A DNA stretch of 64,000 bases, from assembly GCA_024636835.1 (NCBI GenBank), contig JAGXGH010000121.1, positions 32,888-96,887 on the forward strand. Direction: 5' to 3'. The notes beneath the pieces were generated by a model that did no database searches, was not told the DNA's origin, and saw nothing but the letters and a program-made list of their open reading frames with translations. Of this stretch, positions 1 through 9,287 are shown one piece after another. Origin of the DNA: Verrucomicrobiales bacterium (GTDB lineage: Bacteria > Verrucomicrobiota > Verrucomicrobiia > Verrucomicrobiales > SLCJ01). Every line of letters begins with the position of its first letter. Position 1 is the stretch's first letter. Both the position numbers and the translations under genes were made by a program.

Positions 1-2
1 CC

Positions 3-1511
3 GAATTGGAGAAGGCGAAGCGCGGTGTCTTATCCGCGATGTATGGTGGACTATCGACGACTACGGGACTTGCCGGACAACTTGGTGGCGCGTGGTTATT
101 GACTGGTGGTCTCGACCTTGCACAGAGCTATCTTGGAGGAATCGAGCGGGTGACGAACGACGCGATTCGTCGCGTTGCTGGTGAGTGGCTAACGGATGAT
201 GGGGAGTGCCTTGTTGTGGTGAACCCGCGCAATGCCGAGAGCGAAGAGGTGTCCGATGATTCTCAAAAAAGTGTCAGCCGATTGATGCCTGATGTGCTGC
301 CTGCGGTGCACAGCTCGGGCTTGCAAATCCTCGTGGGTCCAATCCATCGTGTGCCCTTGGTCAGTCTGCAGTTGGCATTTTTGGCGGGTAGCCAAGCCGA
401 TCCTGAAGGGAAGGCTGGCTTAGCGCAACTGACAGCGAAAACACTCCTCAAAGGAACGAAAACGCGCAGTGCAGATGCGCTGATGGACGCTTTGGAGTCC
501 CGTGGAGGTCGGATCGGAGCAAGCTCCGGCAACAACACATTGAGCCTTGGTGTTTCAGTGATGAAGGACGACCTCGCCTTGGCAATGGAGATTCTCTCCG
601 AAGTGCTTACCTCGCCCTTGCTTCCTCAGCAGGGATTCGAGCTGGAGCGTGCCGCACAGTTACAGTCGATCAAAGAGTCGGAAGACCATCTTGTTTCGCT
701 GGCGATGCGTGAGGCTCGCGCGATTCTCTACCAAGGAACAGTTCTGGAGAATGGCGCGCTTGGCTCTAAAGAATCCGTTGGAACGATTGAGCATAGTGAC
801 GTTGAGGGTTTTGTGAACTCGCGCATCGTCGGCAGCGGCGGTGTGGTGTCAGTGTTCGGTGATGTCGAACGGCAAGAGGTGCTCGACCTTCTGAATGGTA
901 TGCCACTGAATGCTGGTGATGTGGACCGGGTGAAAAGCGTGAACCGTTTGGTGACTCCCGTGACGACGATGGAATCGCGCGTGCTTCATCGGGATAAACA
1001 GCAAGGTGTGGTGGTGATTGCTTTTCCAGCGCCAGGAGTAGGTCATCCCGATAGCAACGCCTTGCAGTTGTTGAACGAGGCAAGCTCCGACATGGCATCG
1101 CGATTGTTCCAGCGCATCCGGGAAGAACAAGGACTGGCCTACTATGTGAGCACTACGATGTTCCAAGGGATAGGTGGCGGGATGTTTAGTTTCTATCTCG
1201 GAACTGATCCTGAAAAGCTCGATCACGCCGAAGCTGAAATGCGCGCCGAGATACTTCGACTCGTCACCGAGGGGCTCGACGACGAAGAACTATTCCGCGC
1301 CAAGCAAAGCATGCGAGGCTCACTTATCATGCAGTCCCAGAGCCATTCAGCCATGGGCACCAAGGCGATGATCGATCATTTACTTGGCATGGGGTGGAAC
1401 GCCGTGGAGAACGACCTCAAAGAGATTGAAAAGCTCACTCGCGAGGATGTTGCCGCAGCCGCAGCCAGATGGCTGGTCGATAGCGGTGTGACCGTGCGGG
1501 TGCAGCCGTAG
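3..1511 (+). CDS. M16-family (insulinase-like) zinc peptidase, C-terminal part, 5' truncated by window edge
   Basis: The reading frame is open to the first bases of the window, so the true start lies upstream; the first available start, a TTG at position 6, is unlikely to be real. About 500 residues are visible. The first ~90 look like the end of one M16 module (Gly-rich stretch, then a V-V-V-N-P strand). A second complete M16 module follows from about residue 100, with the conserved R-E-E-Q-G-L-A-Y motif. In that second module the position that carries the zinc motif HxxEH in active halves reads GLAQLTAKTL, so it is the non-catalytic half typical of two-module M16 proteins. The active half should be outside the window. 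Such proteins are usually periplasmic or exported proteases. Family assignment is confident; substrate is unknown. Confidence 0.85.
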   Translation, partial: ELEKAKRGVLSAMYGGLSTTTGLAGQLGGAWLLTGGLDLAQSYLGGIERVTNDAIRRVAGEWLTDDGECLVVVNPRNAESEEVSDDSQKSVSRLMPDVLPAVHSSGLQILVGPIHRVPLVSLQLAFLAGSQADPEGKAGLAQLTAKTLLKGTKTRSADALMDALESRGGRIGASSGNNTLSLGVSVMKDDLALAMEILSEVLTSPLLPQQGFELERAAQLQSIKESEDHLVSLAMREARAILYQGTVLENGALGSKESVGTIEHSDVEGFVNSRIVGSGGVVSVFGDVERQEVLDLLNGMPLNAGDVDRVKSVNRLVTPVTTMESRVLHRDKQQGVVVIAFPAPGVGHPDSNALQLLNEASSDMASRLFQRIREEQGLAYYVSTTMFQGIGGGMFSFYLGTDPEKLDHAEAEMRAEILRLVTEGLDDEELFRAKQSMRGSLIMQSQSHSAMGTKAMIDHLLGMGWNAVENDLKEIEKLTREDVAAAAARWLVDSGVTVRVQP

Positions 1512-1803
1512 GTCTATGACCAAGCTTCCGCCTACCTAGCTATACTTCGTAGCTACACTTGTGAAAGTTTGGCCGAGCGATCCCCGAACCACCAAAAAAA
1601 GCCACCAAATTCGCCAAAAACTCTCGCCTCATCCAAGCGCCTTACTGGGGAATAGATTGCAAGAATATTCTCCTGGACGTTTTTTCTCCTTGGGCCATGA
1701 GCGACAGAATGGCATAGGGGGGGTGGTTGGGTGTTTGGCTTGACGGCTGGAAGCCACCGCCACGTTTCCTCTCATCCTGCCTCTATCTTGTGAAGTTTCT
1801 GTG
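1512..1803. other. Intergenic stretch with a copy of the CGTAGCTAC repeat motif
   Basis: No gene is supported here. At 1548-1580 the motif CGTAGCTAC is followed by a run resembling the repeats at 17175-17266 and 43115-43180 (same CGTAGCTAC then a GTGAAA..GTGGC-like run). The rest is A-rich then G-rich and does not code. The flanking genes converge, so transcription terminators are expected, but no clean stem with a T run was identified. Confidence 0.4.
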
Positions 1804-3240
1804 TTACTTCGCCGGTTCGACGTCGATTAGGAAGGGGGAGGCCGGTAAGCCTGCTTTATTCTCTAAATTGGTGATCCATTCTTGGTTCCAGAGATAGCGG
1901 ACGTATTTAGGATTATCGATTCCTTTGGTATCTAGTATTACTGAGAATGGTGAGGAGGGCTCGAGGGTAGCATTCACTGATTGAAATTTCTTATTCGGCC
2001 CAGCAACTTCAAAGTGATTCAGTGAGACGCCTTTCGTCAGTTTAAGTGGCGACTGATCGTAAAAGCCAACAGATACAATGTTCTCAAAAATTGTATGGGC
2101 TTTCCGCGGCCATGGCCCTTCTGCCACTTCTGGGCCTTCAATCCCGTAGTCGAGATAAGCGTATTTGAGCGCCAGTAAGCTCAGGCGTCGCCCGACTTCA
2201 CTCTTGTTTCTAGGGTGGATATTCTTTAAATCGCCAATATCCGTGGTCACAGCCATGCGGCATTTGGGGATTGTCTCGGCGGCGAGGCGTTGGGCGTTCT
2301 GGATCGCCGGTAGATTGGTGGGGTCGTCTTTACCGTAGATGTAGGGTGCGAGCTGGACGAAGTAAAACGGCGCGTTTTCGTTCTTAAACGCAGTCCGCCA
2401 TCCGGTGATCAAGGCCTCCATGTAGTCCCGATACATCGCGTGCTCGCGACGGTTGGCTTCGCCTTGATACCAGATGAACCCACGGACGGAAAGCGGGGCT
2501 AGCGGTGCGATCATTCCGTTGTAGAGCGCGGTGTGTTGTCGTTGGTGGACCTTGCCTTTTTCCGTAGGCAGCTTCAGCAACTGTTCGACGGAGGGGAGAG
2601 CTTTCCAGCCTTCAGTGGGAATCCACGACTGGATGGGTGTGCCGCCCCATGAACTGTTAATGATGCCGATGGGCACGTCGAGTTTCTCGCGTAGTTGACG
2701 GGCAAAGAAATATCCGACCGCAGAAAATTTATCGGCTCTCTCCACCGTGCAAAGCGTCCATTTGGCTGGCTGATCGTTCTGTGGCTCGCCTTGAGAAATC
2801 TTAGGAACTTGGAGTAAGCGTATGCCGTCCACAGGTCCGGAGTGGATGACTTTTTGATCGGCTGGCTGCACTCCACGCTTCGCGTTCCACTCCATGTTGG
2901 ACTGCCCCGAGGCGATCCACACTTCGCCGATGAGCACGTCGTCGATGGTGAGTTCATTGGAGCCTGCTTTCACGACCAAAGCCTGCGGTTTGAAGGAGGC
3001 GACCTTGCGTGGTAGTTCAAGCTTCCATCGACCATTCTTATCGGCTTTGGCGGTAACTGAGTCGCCTGCGAAGGTCACGGTTACTTCATCTTCTGCATCC
3101 GCCCATCCCCAAACACGGATCTCGGCATCGCGCTGGAGAACCATGTGATCGCTGAATACGGAGGGAAGGCGAAGCTCGGCATGCGCACATTGCAGTGCCA
3201 CCGCCGCCAAAAGTGCGATCAGAGTAAAGAATCGAAGCAT
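1804..3240 (-). CDS. Sialate O-acetylesterase (SASA family), secreted
   Basis: 478 residues, the usual length for bacterial sialate O-acetylesterases that remove O-acetyl groups from sialic acids or related glycans. A signal peptide covers residues 1-21 (hydrophobic core, cleavage near C-A-H-A/E). A beta-sandwich N-terminal part (residues 25-100) precedes the SGNH/SASA esterase domain. The nucleophile motif GQSNMEW is at residues 112-118 (Ser114); W-Y-Q-G-E-A-N is the second family block; the catalytic Asp/His block is D-I-G-D-L-K-N-I-H-P-R-N-K near residue 339. All expected residues are present, so it should be active in the periplasm or outside the cell. No sialidase or other glycan gene is adjacent, so the substrate is inferred from family only. 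It could equally act on acetylated plant or algal polysaccharides. Confidence 0.9.
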   Translation of the reverse strand: MLRFFTLIALLAAVALQCAHAELRLPSVFSDHMVLQRDAEIRVWGWADAEDEVTVTFAGDSVTAKADKNGRWKLELPRKVASFKPQALVVKAGSNELTIDDVLIGEVWIASGQSNMEWNAKRGVQPADQKVIHSGPVDGIRLLQVPKISQGEPQNDQPAKWTLCTVERADKFSAVGYFFARQLREKLDVPIGIINSSWGGTPIQSWIPTEGWKALPSVEQLLKLPTEKGKVHQRQHTALYNGMIAPLAPLSVRGFIWYQGEANRREHAMYRDYMEALITGWRTAFKNENAPFYFVQLAPYIYGKDDPTNLPAIQNAQRLAAETIPKCRMAVTTDIGDLKNIHPRNKSEVGRRLSLLALKYAYLDYGIEGPEVAEGPWPRKAHTIFENIVSVGFYDQSPLKLTKGVSLNHFEVAGPNKKFQSVNATLEPSSPFSVILDTKGIDNPKYVRYLWNQEWITNLENKAGLPASPFLIDVEPAK

Positions 3241-3404
3241 AGTAATAACACGCAGTTAGCGCAGTGTGCTTGTCACGCACTAAAGTGGTTTTTTCGGGGA
3301 GGAGTGAAGAGAACCATGAACGTCTTTCAAACCGGAGGCGACTTTTTGGCGTTGATAGGCTACCCGCATTGATGCGATGGCGCTTGGGATGATGGATGCC
3401 GCAC

Positions 3405-3520
3405 AGCGATGGAGTGGGGACGCCTCGTCCCCACTGGGTGATGTTGGAGCACGAGATATTACGATTTGTTGGTCTTGCCTCTTGCGGCATCGCACAGGGG
3501 TGCGGGGCGCAGCCCCCTCC
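3405..3520 (+). repeat. Direct repeat copy 1 (AGCGATGGAGTGGGGACGCC type)
   Basis: Begins with AGCGATGGAGTGGGGACG and ends with a GCGCAGCCCCCTCC block. The second copy at 3741-3858 matches closely over the start (about 40 bases with one difference) and over the end (GCGGCATCGCACAGGGG..GCGCAGCCCCCTCC). The start contains an inverted pair GTGGGGACG/CGTCCCCAC that would fold as a hairpin. Confidence 0.8.
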
Positions 3521-3538
3521 GGCTCTTGGGGTGGAGAT

Positions 3539-3654
3539 GGGAGGGATGCTTTTCAAGCGTCCGTGATTTTGTGCGGTGATTGTGATGGCTTCGGGTCGGG
3601 AATGGCGTGTGGCGGTGAAGGGAAGTTAGGGATGACGTGGAAGTCATCCCTCCC
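3539..3654. repeat. GGGAGGGAT-bounded element, copy 1
   Basis: Bounded by inverted ends GGGAGGGAT (3539-3547) and ATCCCTCCC (3646-3654). Internal blocks GTCCGTGATTTTGTGCG and GACGTGGAAGTCATCCC are shared with a second copy at 15342-15478. Lengths are 116 and 137 bases. It looks like a small non-autonomous mobile or palindromic repeat; no transposase is attached. Confidence 0.7.
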
Positions 3655-3740
3655 GGGTGAGGCGATCATGGCGCGAGCATATGTCATTTTCATGGGAGGG
3701 ATGTTTTTGTTCGGTGCTCAGAATATGCCGTTGCTGATGA

Positions 3741-3858
3741 AGCGATGGAGTGGGGACGCCTCGTCTCCACTGGGTGATGTTGCGGCACGAGTATTTCACA
3801 CTCCGGTGATCTTGCCTGTTGCGGCATCGCACAGGGGCGCGAGGCGCAGCCCCCTCCG
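3741..3858 (+). repeat. Direct repeat copy 2 (AGCGATGGAGTGGGGACGCC type)
   Basis: Second copy of the repeat described at 3405-3520, same orientation, with the central part diverged and both ends conserved. It ends about 60 bases from the smc stop codon. Confidence 0.8.
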
Positions 3859-3917
3859 TCGATTTAGGCTGATGTCGATCCTGTGTTCTTGCTAATGCTG
3901 GGAGCTTCTTCGCGCTA

Positions 3918-6900
3918 TCAGCCATCGAGTGTTTTCGCTGCTTTCTGAGCGGCATTGAGATCTCTCTTTTCCTCGCCGTCTTTGCCCTTTGTCTCATCGT
4001 CGTTCGCGGTGAGGCGCATACCGACCGGTTTCGAGACTCCGAACTCTTCCATGGTGACGCCATACATGACGTCCGCACGGTTCATGGTGCGTTTGGAGTG
4101 GGTGACGATGATAAACTGCGACTGCGAGATGAAGCGATCGAGCACTTTGACGAAGCGGCCGATGTTTGTTTCATCGAGCGGTGCGTCCAACTCATCGAGA
4201 ACACAGAATGGGCTCGGCTTGACCATGTAGATCGAGAAGAGTAGGGCGACCGCGGTCATTGAGCGTTCACCACCTGAGAGCAAGGTGATCGATTGCAGTT
4301 TTTTACCCGGAGGTTTGGCGATGACTTCAATACCTGACTCGAGTGGATCCTCGTCGTCGAGGAGCAGCAAGTTGGCTTCACCCTTTTCTCCGAAGAGCTC
4401 ACGGAACATATCCTGGAAGTTGTTGCGCACCGTGTTGAAGGTTTCCAGGAATCGGATACGCGTCTCCTTGTTGATGTGCTCGATGATATCCTGCAGCTCG
4501 TTCTTACCGTTGACCAAATCGGTCTGTTGTTTATCGAGGAAATTGTAACGCTCCTCGGCTTCTTCAAACTCATTGATCGCATCGAGATTGACGGGACCCA
4601 TCGATTCCAACCTGCGGCGCAGGTCGGAAACGACGGACTCGACAAACTTCCAATCGATCTCGTGGTCTGCATCGACAGAATGATCAATTTCTTGATCCTC
4701 AGCGGCTGCCGCGGCCTCGGTTTCCGTCTCTTCGTTCTCCGAATCGGGGCGTACATCACCGCCACGAGCTACGCGCTTTTTCTGGTGCTCGATGGATGTT
4801 TTGAGTGCGTGAACGTCTTGCTCAAATGTGGAGAGATCCACTCCGTGGCGTTCCTGGCAGGTGTTGGTGATGTTCTCCAGCCGCAGCTCGATTTGCGTGG
4901 ATTTCACCTCTTCGCGACCGCGCTGGTCGTTGATGGCTGAGATGTGGTGGCGGGTCTTTTGCAGGGTGGATTCGAACTCGCGCACTTGGTTTTGTTGGCG
5001 CTGGCGCTCTTCGGCATCCTGTTCCAGCGATTCTTCGAGCTGACCAATTCCTGCCGTGGCGTCTTCGATGACATTCTCGAGCTCGGCGCTCTGAGCTTCC
5101 GCTTCGTTGATACGAATGCGGTAGGCTTCCGATTCCTGACTACGCCGTGAAGTGATCTCATTGAGTTCGCTGAGGCGGTTTGCCATGGGCTCGCGCTGCT
5201 CTTCCAAGGCAAGCAGTGAGCGCTCTTCCACAGCGAGCGAGGTGCGGCGTTCGCTGAGCACATCGCTCGATTCGCTTTCGCGTGTGGCGATCTCATCGAG
5301 TTGCTGTTCAAAACCAGAGACGAGAGAGAAGGCCTCTTCAGCGAGCTCACGCGCTGTGGCGAGCTCTTCGATGAACGATTCGATTTCGTTCGAGGCATCG
5401 TCGTCGCGTTGTCCGAGTTCTTTGGCTTCCCATGTGAGATTCTCGATGCGACTGCGGATCTGATCGACCTCACGTCCGATCAAGGAACGTTGGCCTTCGA
5501 GTGTCGAACGCTCCACTTTTGTCGTTTGCGCGGCTTCGCGGGCTTGCTCAAGTTGATCGCCCAGCGATTGGATGAGCTCCGTGAGTTCTTTCTCTCTGGC
5601 GGCGACTCTGTCGTGTTTCACGGAGAGTTGAGCAGTTTGAGTTTCGAGGGTGCGGACTTCGTTCTGGCGCGAGAGCACGGAAGATTCTCTATCGCCTTTG
5701 GATGCGCCGCCTTGAATGATGCCTTCGGGGAAAACGACTTCGCCATCGATGGTGGCAAAGGTAACATCGGGAAAATCTTTACGCAGCCTGGTTGCCGTAT
5801 CGAGGTCATGGACCAAAAGCACCTGGCGAAGAAGCGCTTCGAAAACCGCGCGACTCTTACCCTTCGTCTTTACACGGTCGAGCGCCCAAGCAATCGCGCC
5901 CTGTGGGACGGTCATCATTTGCCCCGCGTCGTCGCTTAGAATAGATGCTTCGGAAAGCACCGCTGCAGTGCCGAGTTCCTTTTCCTTGAGCACTTCGATC
6001 ACGCGGTGAGCGAAGGCGTCGTCGGCGACGAGCACGGTCTGCAAACGCGATCCGAGCACGGCTTCAATCGCGCGGACGTAATCGTCTTCCACTTCAAGGA
6101 ATGATCCAAGCACGCCCTTCACGCCGATACTGAAAAATTCCGGGTCATCAAGTCCGCTGAGCACCGCTTGGGTGCCGCGCTCCAGACCCTCTCCGCTTTC
6201 GAGCAGTTTGCGCAGCACATTGAGGCGACTTTCCATACCGGTGAGTTCGCGATGCACATTGGATGCTTGCTCGCGCGCACTTTGCAGATCGGCTTGCGAC
6301 TTGCGGTGTTGGCGATCGGTCTCAGCGAGTTCTTCGTCTTGACGCTCGCCGGTTTCTTCAAGTTCACGAAGTCGAACGTCGAGCTGTTCTGCTTCCGACG
6401 AGCGCTCGCTCTCGCTGGTGCGGAGTGTATGGATCTCACCCTGCAGAGATTCAGCACGAGAACGATCGCTCTCGGACTGTGTGCGCATGCTTTCAATCTG
6501 CGCCTGAAGAGTCACTGTGCGGGATTCCGCGCTGTTGCCGCGGTTACGATGGTTGGAAAGTTGTTGTGCAAGTTCGTCGCGTTGCGAGCGGAACGAGGAT
6601 ACATGCTGCTCTGCTTCGGTGACCAACTGACGTTGCTCTTCGATGCGATTCTGAATCGAGACCACTGCCTCTTCGGCTTGCGCGAGATCTTCCTTCTGTT
6701 GGTTGATTTTATGAGCGGTCGCACTGACATCGGCCTCGTTGCGGGCGATCAGATCTTCCAACTCACGACTGCGTTCACTGTTGTAAGCGATCCTGGAACG
6801 TGCAGACTCGATGCGGTTTTTACGTTCGTTGAGCTGTGAGCGGTTTTCGCCAATCCGGGCATCCACATCGATGATCTGCTCGCGCATTTGTTCGAGCGCC

Positions 6901-7700
6901 TCTTCCTTTTCGGTCAGAGCGGTTTCCAACTCGGAGAACTCATTCTGGAGTGAGCCGACGGAGGTTTCGAGCTCTGCCTTCTGCGCGGAGAGCTCGGTGA
7001 AGTGCTTGAACGAAAGATGGGTGTCAAGAACGCGCACATCTTCGAGTAGCGAACGGTAGCGCTTTGCCTTGGCTGCCTGGCGCTGGAGCGAGTTCATCTG
7101 GCGACGCACCTCGGCGATGATGTCGTTGATGCGAAGTAGGTTCGCCTCGGTGTATTCGAGTTTACGAATGGTCTCCTTCTTCTGCTTTTTGAACTTGGTG
7201 ATTCCCGCAGCTTCTTCGAACACAGCGCGGCGCTCCTCCGGCTTGGATGACAAAATCTGATCGATCTGCCCCTGCGCCATGATGGAATAGGCTGTGCGAC
7301 CGATTCCGGTGTCCATTAAGAGATCGGTGATATCACGAAGGCGGCATTTTACACCGTTGTGGAGGTATTCAGAGCGTCCGTCGCGGTAGACTCGGCGACC
7401 TATCGCCAACTCGTTGTAATCGACACCGAGCGCCTCTTCGCAGTCCGCCATGGTGAGAGTGACCTCTGCCATTCCCAGAGGTTTGCGCTTCTCTGTTCCG
7501 GAGAAAATGACATCTGCCATCTCACCGCCGCGCAGGGCTTTGGCCGAGGTTTCACCGAGCACCCAGCGAATCGCATCGACCACGTTGGATTTTCCGCATC
7601 CGTTGGGACCAACAATCCCTGTGACGCCAGGGTGAAACTCAATTTTTGTCTTGTCCGCGAATGACTTGAAACCGTGGATGTCGAGTGACTTAAGATACAT
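3918..7700 (-). CDS. smc: Chromosome segregation protein SMC
   Basis: 1,260 residues, full-length bacterial SMC, the ATPase arm of the SMC-ScpAB condensin complex that compacts and segregates the chromosome. Walker A is GPNGCGKSN near residues 32-40. Long coiled coils run about 170-510 and 665-1030. The hinge is at about 520-660 (starting F-F-S-I-G-V-K-G-V-L-G and ending near I-I-Q-G-G-A-S-K-G). The ABC signature is LLSGGERSMTA near residue 1140, followed by Walker B/D-loop VLDELDAPLDE near 1170. An acidic low-complexity insert (many Glu, Asp, Ala) sits near residues 975-1010 within the second coil, which is unusual. The start is the ATG at 7700. scpA and scpB are not in the window. A pair of direct repeats lies 100-160 bases upstream. 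Confidence 0.97.
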   Translation of the reverse strand: MYLKSLDIHGFKSFADKTKIEFHPGVTGIVGPNGCGKSNVVDAIRWVLGETSAKALRGGEMADVIFSGTEKRKPLGMAEVTLTMADCEEALGVDYNELAIGRRVYRDGRSEYLHNGVKCRLRDITDLLMDTGIGRTAYSIMAQGQIDQILSSKPEERRAVFEEAAGITKFKKQKKETIRKLEYTEANLLRINDIIAEVRRQMNSLQRQAAKAKRYRSLLEDVRVLDTHLSFKHFTELSAQKAELETSVGSLQNEFSELETALTEKEEALEQMREQIIDVDARIGENRSQLNERKNRIESARSRIAYNSERSRELEDLIARNEADVSATAHKINQQKEDLAQAEEAVVSIQNRIEEQRQLVTEAEQHVSSFRSQRDELAQQLSNHRNRGNSAESRTVTLQAQIESMRTQSESDRSRAESLQGEIHTLRTSESERSSEAEQLDVRLRELEETGERQDEELAETDRQHRKSQADLQSAREQASNVHRELTGMESRLNVLRKLLESGEGLERGTQAVLSGLDDPEFFSIGVKGVLGSFLEVEDDYVRAIEAVLGSRLQTVLVADDAFAHRVIEVLKEKELGTAAVLSEASILSDDAGQMMTVPQGAIAWALDRVKTKGKSRAVFEALLRQVLLVHDLDTATRLRKDFPDVTFATIDGEVVFPEGIIQGGASKGDRESSVLSRQNEVRTLETQTAQLSVKHDRVAAREKELTELIQSLGDQLEQAREAAQTTKVERSTLEGQRSLIGREVDQIRSRIENLTWEAKELGQRDDDASNEIESFIEELATARELAEEAFSLVSGFEQQLDEIATRESESSDVLSERRTSLAVEERSLLALEEQREPMANRLSELNEITSRRSQESEAYRIRINEAEAQSAELENVIEDATAGIGQLEESLEQDAEERQRQQNQVREFESTLQKTRHHISAINDQRGREEVKSTQIELRLENITNTCQERHGVDLSTFEQDVHALKTSIEHQKKRVARGGDVRPDSENEETETEAAAAAEDQEIDHSVDADHEIDWKFVESVVSDLRRRLESMGPVNLDAINEFEEAEERYNFLDKQQTDLVNGKNELQDIIEHINKETRIRFLETFNTVRNNFQDMFRELFGEKGEANLLLLDDEDPLESGIEVIAKPPGKKLQSITLLSGGERSMTAVALLFSIYMVKPSPFCVLDELDAPLDETNIGRFVKVLDRFISQSQFIIVTHSKRTMNRADVMYGVTMEEFGVSKPVGMRLTANDDETKGKDGEEKRDLNAAQKAAKTLDG

Positions 7701-7803
7701 AATTGTAGAAATGGAGGCTGATTCCTAGGGGGATTTGGCGATTTCATACCCGCCAAACAGGTGCCTAAATTGCGACGATTATGGGGGTCGGTCAAGTGTA
7801 AAG

Positions 7804-7857
7804 CACAAGATATTGTGGTTTCCGCTAAATTGAGAACACAATATATTGAGGTTTCCG
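7804..7857. promoter_or_regulatory. Two 21-bp direct repeats upstream of smc, 33-bp period
   Basis: CACAAGATATTGTGGTTTCCG (7804-7824) recurs as a close variant at 7837-7857 (two substitutions). The 33-bp spacing is about three helical turns, as for tandem protein-binding sites. Each half also contains an inverted CACAA/TTGTG-like core. They lie in the AT-rich gap between folA and smc, in the likely smc promoter region. The binding protein is unknown. Confidence 0.45.
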
Positions 7858-7896
7858 TAATATTAAGATGTCTTAAGTAAATCCGGATTTTGGGAT

Positions 7897-8364
7897 CTAT
7901 TTAAGCTTCCTCTGGTAGCGAACGAGGTCGAATGTCTCGTAGCTCTCAACGGTTTCCACGCGATAGAACAAATGGGCAAATTCCGGAAAATACGTGTCGC
8001 CCTCATAGCTCTTGTTGACGTGGCTGACGTAAAGTCCGTCGCATTTTTCTAACATTGCCGCGTAGAGTTGAGTGCCGCCAATGACGTAGGCGGTAGGTGC
8101 ATCGGCGACCAGTTTTAAGGCATCGTCGACGGATATTGCGTGCTCGACACCTTCTGGCGCCTCGTCCCATGATCTGCTGACCACGATATTGCGCCGACCT
8201 GGCAGTGGGCGGCCGATGGATTCATAGGTCGTGCGCCCCATGATAATCGGGCTGCCCATGGTGATTTTCTTGAACACCTTGAGATCTTCAGGCAAGTGCC
8301 AGGGAAGGGTTCCGTTGGCTCCAATCAATCGATTGGGATCCATGGCAACGACGGCGTAGAGCAT
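7897..8364 (-). CDS. folA: Dihydrofolate reductase
   Basis: 155 residues, standard chromosomal DHFR length. It reduces dihydrofolate to tetrahydrofolate with NADPH. Visible motifs: V-V-A-M-D-P-N-R-L-I-G near the N terminus, LPWHLPEDLKVFK (substrate-binding helix, residues ~20-32, with the acidic catalytic residue as E/D in PEDL), MGRTTYESIGRPLPGR (NADPH binding), and VIGGTQLY near residue 94. It follows thyA by 27 bases on the same strand, the classic pairing in which DHFR recycles the dihydrofolate made by thymidylate synthase. Confidence 0.96.
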   Translation of the reverse strand: MLYAVVAMDPNRLIGANGTLPWHLPEDLKVFKKITMGSPIIMGRTTYESIGRPLPGRRNIVVSRSWDEAPEGVEHAISVDDALKLVADAPTAYVIGGTQLYAAMLEKCDGLYVSHVNKSYEGDTYFPEFAHLFYRVETVESYETFDLVRYQRKLK

Positions 8365-8391
8365 TTCAGACAGGGGATATTGGTTGGAGAG

Positions 8392-9186
8392 TTACACCGC
8401 CACCGCGCCTTTGATGTGCGGATGAGGGTCGTAGCCAGTGATCTCGATATCCTCGATGGTGAAATTCTCTAGTTTGGTCACATCTGGATTGAGTTTGAGA
8501 ATCGGCAAGGAACGCAGATCGCGAGTCAGTTGTAATTTCGCCTGATCAATGTGGTTGGTGTAAAGGTGCAAATCACCGAAGGTGTGGACGAAATCGCCAG
8601 GCTCTAGTCCACAGACTTGAGCAATCATCTGAGTGAGTAGGGCGTAGGATGCGATGTTGAAAGGTACTCCGAGGAAAAGATCGGCGCTGCGTTGGTAGAG
8701 TTGGCAGGAGAGTTTGCCGTCGGCGACGTAGAATTGAAAAAGCAGGTGGCAGGGGGGCAGAGCCATCTTTGGCACATCGGCAACGTTCCACGCGCTGACA
8801 ATATGACGGCGCGAGTCAGGGTTGTTGCGGATGCTATCCAGCACTTGAGCGATCTGATCGATGACAGCGCCGTCAGTGCCTTCCCACGACCGCCACTGCT
8901 TTCCATAGACAGGGCCGAGGTTGCCGTTTTCGTCCGCCCATTCGTCCCAAATCCGCACCTTGTTCTCCTTGAGGTAAGCGATGTTGGTTTCGCCTTTGAG
9001 GAACCACAGGAGTTCGTGGATGATCGAGCGCGTGTGGAGCTTTTTTGTGGTGATCAGCGGAAATCCATCGGCGAGTCGGTAGCGCGCCTGAGCACCGAAA
9101 ACGGAATACGTGCCGGTTCCTGTTCGGTCTTCTTTAAACGTGCCCTGGTCGAGAACGAGGCGGAGGAGATCGTGATATTGTTTCAT
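8392..9186 (-). CDS. thyA: Thymidylate synthase (ThyA)
   Basis: 264 residues from the ATG at 9186, exactly the length of the Escherichia coli enzyme; an upstream in-frame TTG at 9201 would add five residues and is less likely. It methylates dUMP to dTMP using methylene-tetrahydrofolate and leaves dihydrofolate for FolA. Family signatures: [12 protein letters not shown] near the start, the catalytic cysteine in [13 protein letters not shown] (Cys146), [16 protein letters not shown] (dUMP binding), and D-L-H-L-Y-T-N-H. Nothing is missing. Operon with folA downstream; two small genes lie upstream on the same strand. Confidence 0.97.
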   Translation of the reverse strand: MKQYHDLLRLVLDQGTFKEDRTGTGTYSVFGAQARYRLADGFPLITTKKLHTRSIIHELLWFLKGETNIAYLKENKVRIWDEWADENGNLGPVYGKQWRSWEGTDGAVIDQIAQVLDSIRNNPDSRRHIVSAWNVADVPKMALPPCHLLFQFYVADGKLSCQLYQRSADLFLGVPFNIASYALLTQMIAQVCGLEPGDFVHTFGDLHLYTNHIDQAKLQLTRDLRSLPILKLNPDVTKLENFTIEDIEITGYDPHPHIKGAVAV

Positions 9187-9287
9187 GTATGAGCGCGGCA
9201 ACGAGGGTGTTGATAACGAAGCAAAGATCGAGTTTGCATCGTATCTCGATGCCAGATGAAGTCAATCCCGCACGGCAAAACCGAGGG

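Larger units (their letters stand above)
3241..3917. other. Repeat-filled intergenic region upstream of the esterase and downstream of smc
   Basis: This 677-base gap holds no supported gene. It is a mosaic of two direct copies of a ~116-base GC-rich repeat (3405-3520 and 3741-3858) with an inverted-repeat-bounded element between them (3539-3654) and a fragment of that element's end (GGGAGGGATG at 3694). An open frame of 172 codons crosses the whole mosaic on the plus strand, but it is made of repeat sequence and has no protein-like composition. Confidence 0.7.

Noticed and set aside
3377..3895. 172-codon frame across the repeat island
   Set aside because: Composed of two repeat copies and an inverted-repeat element; the same sequence elsewhere is non-coding.
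5301..6839. Several 200-codon plus-strand frames opposite smc
   Set aside because: Long GC-biased coiled-coil genes give long antisense frames; no motif or start context supports them.
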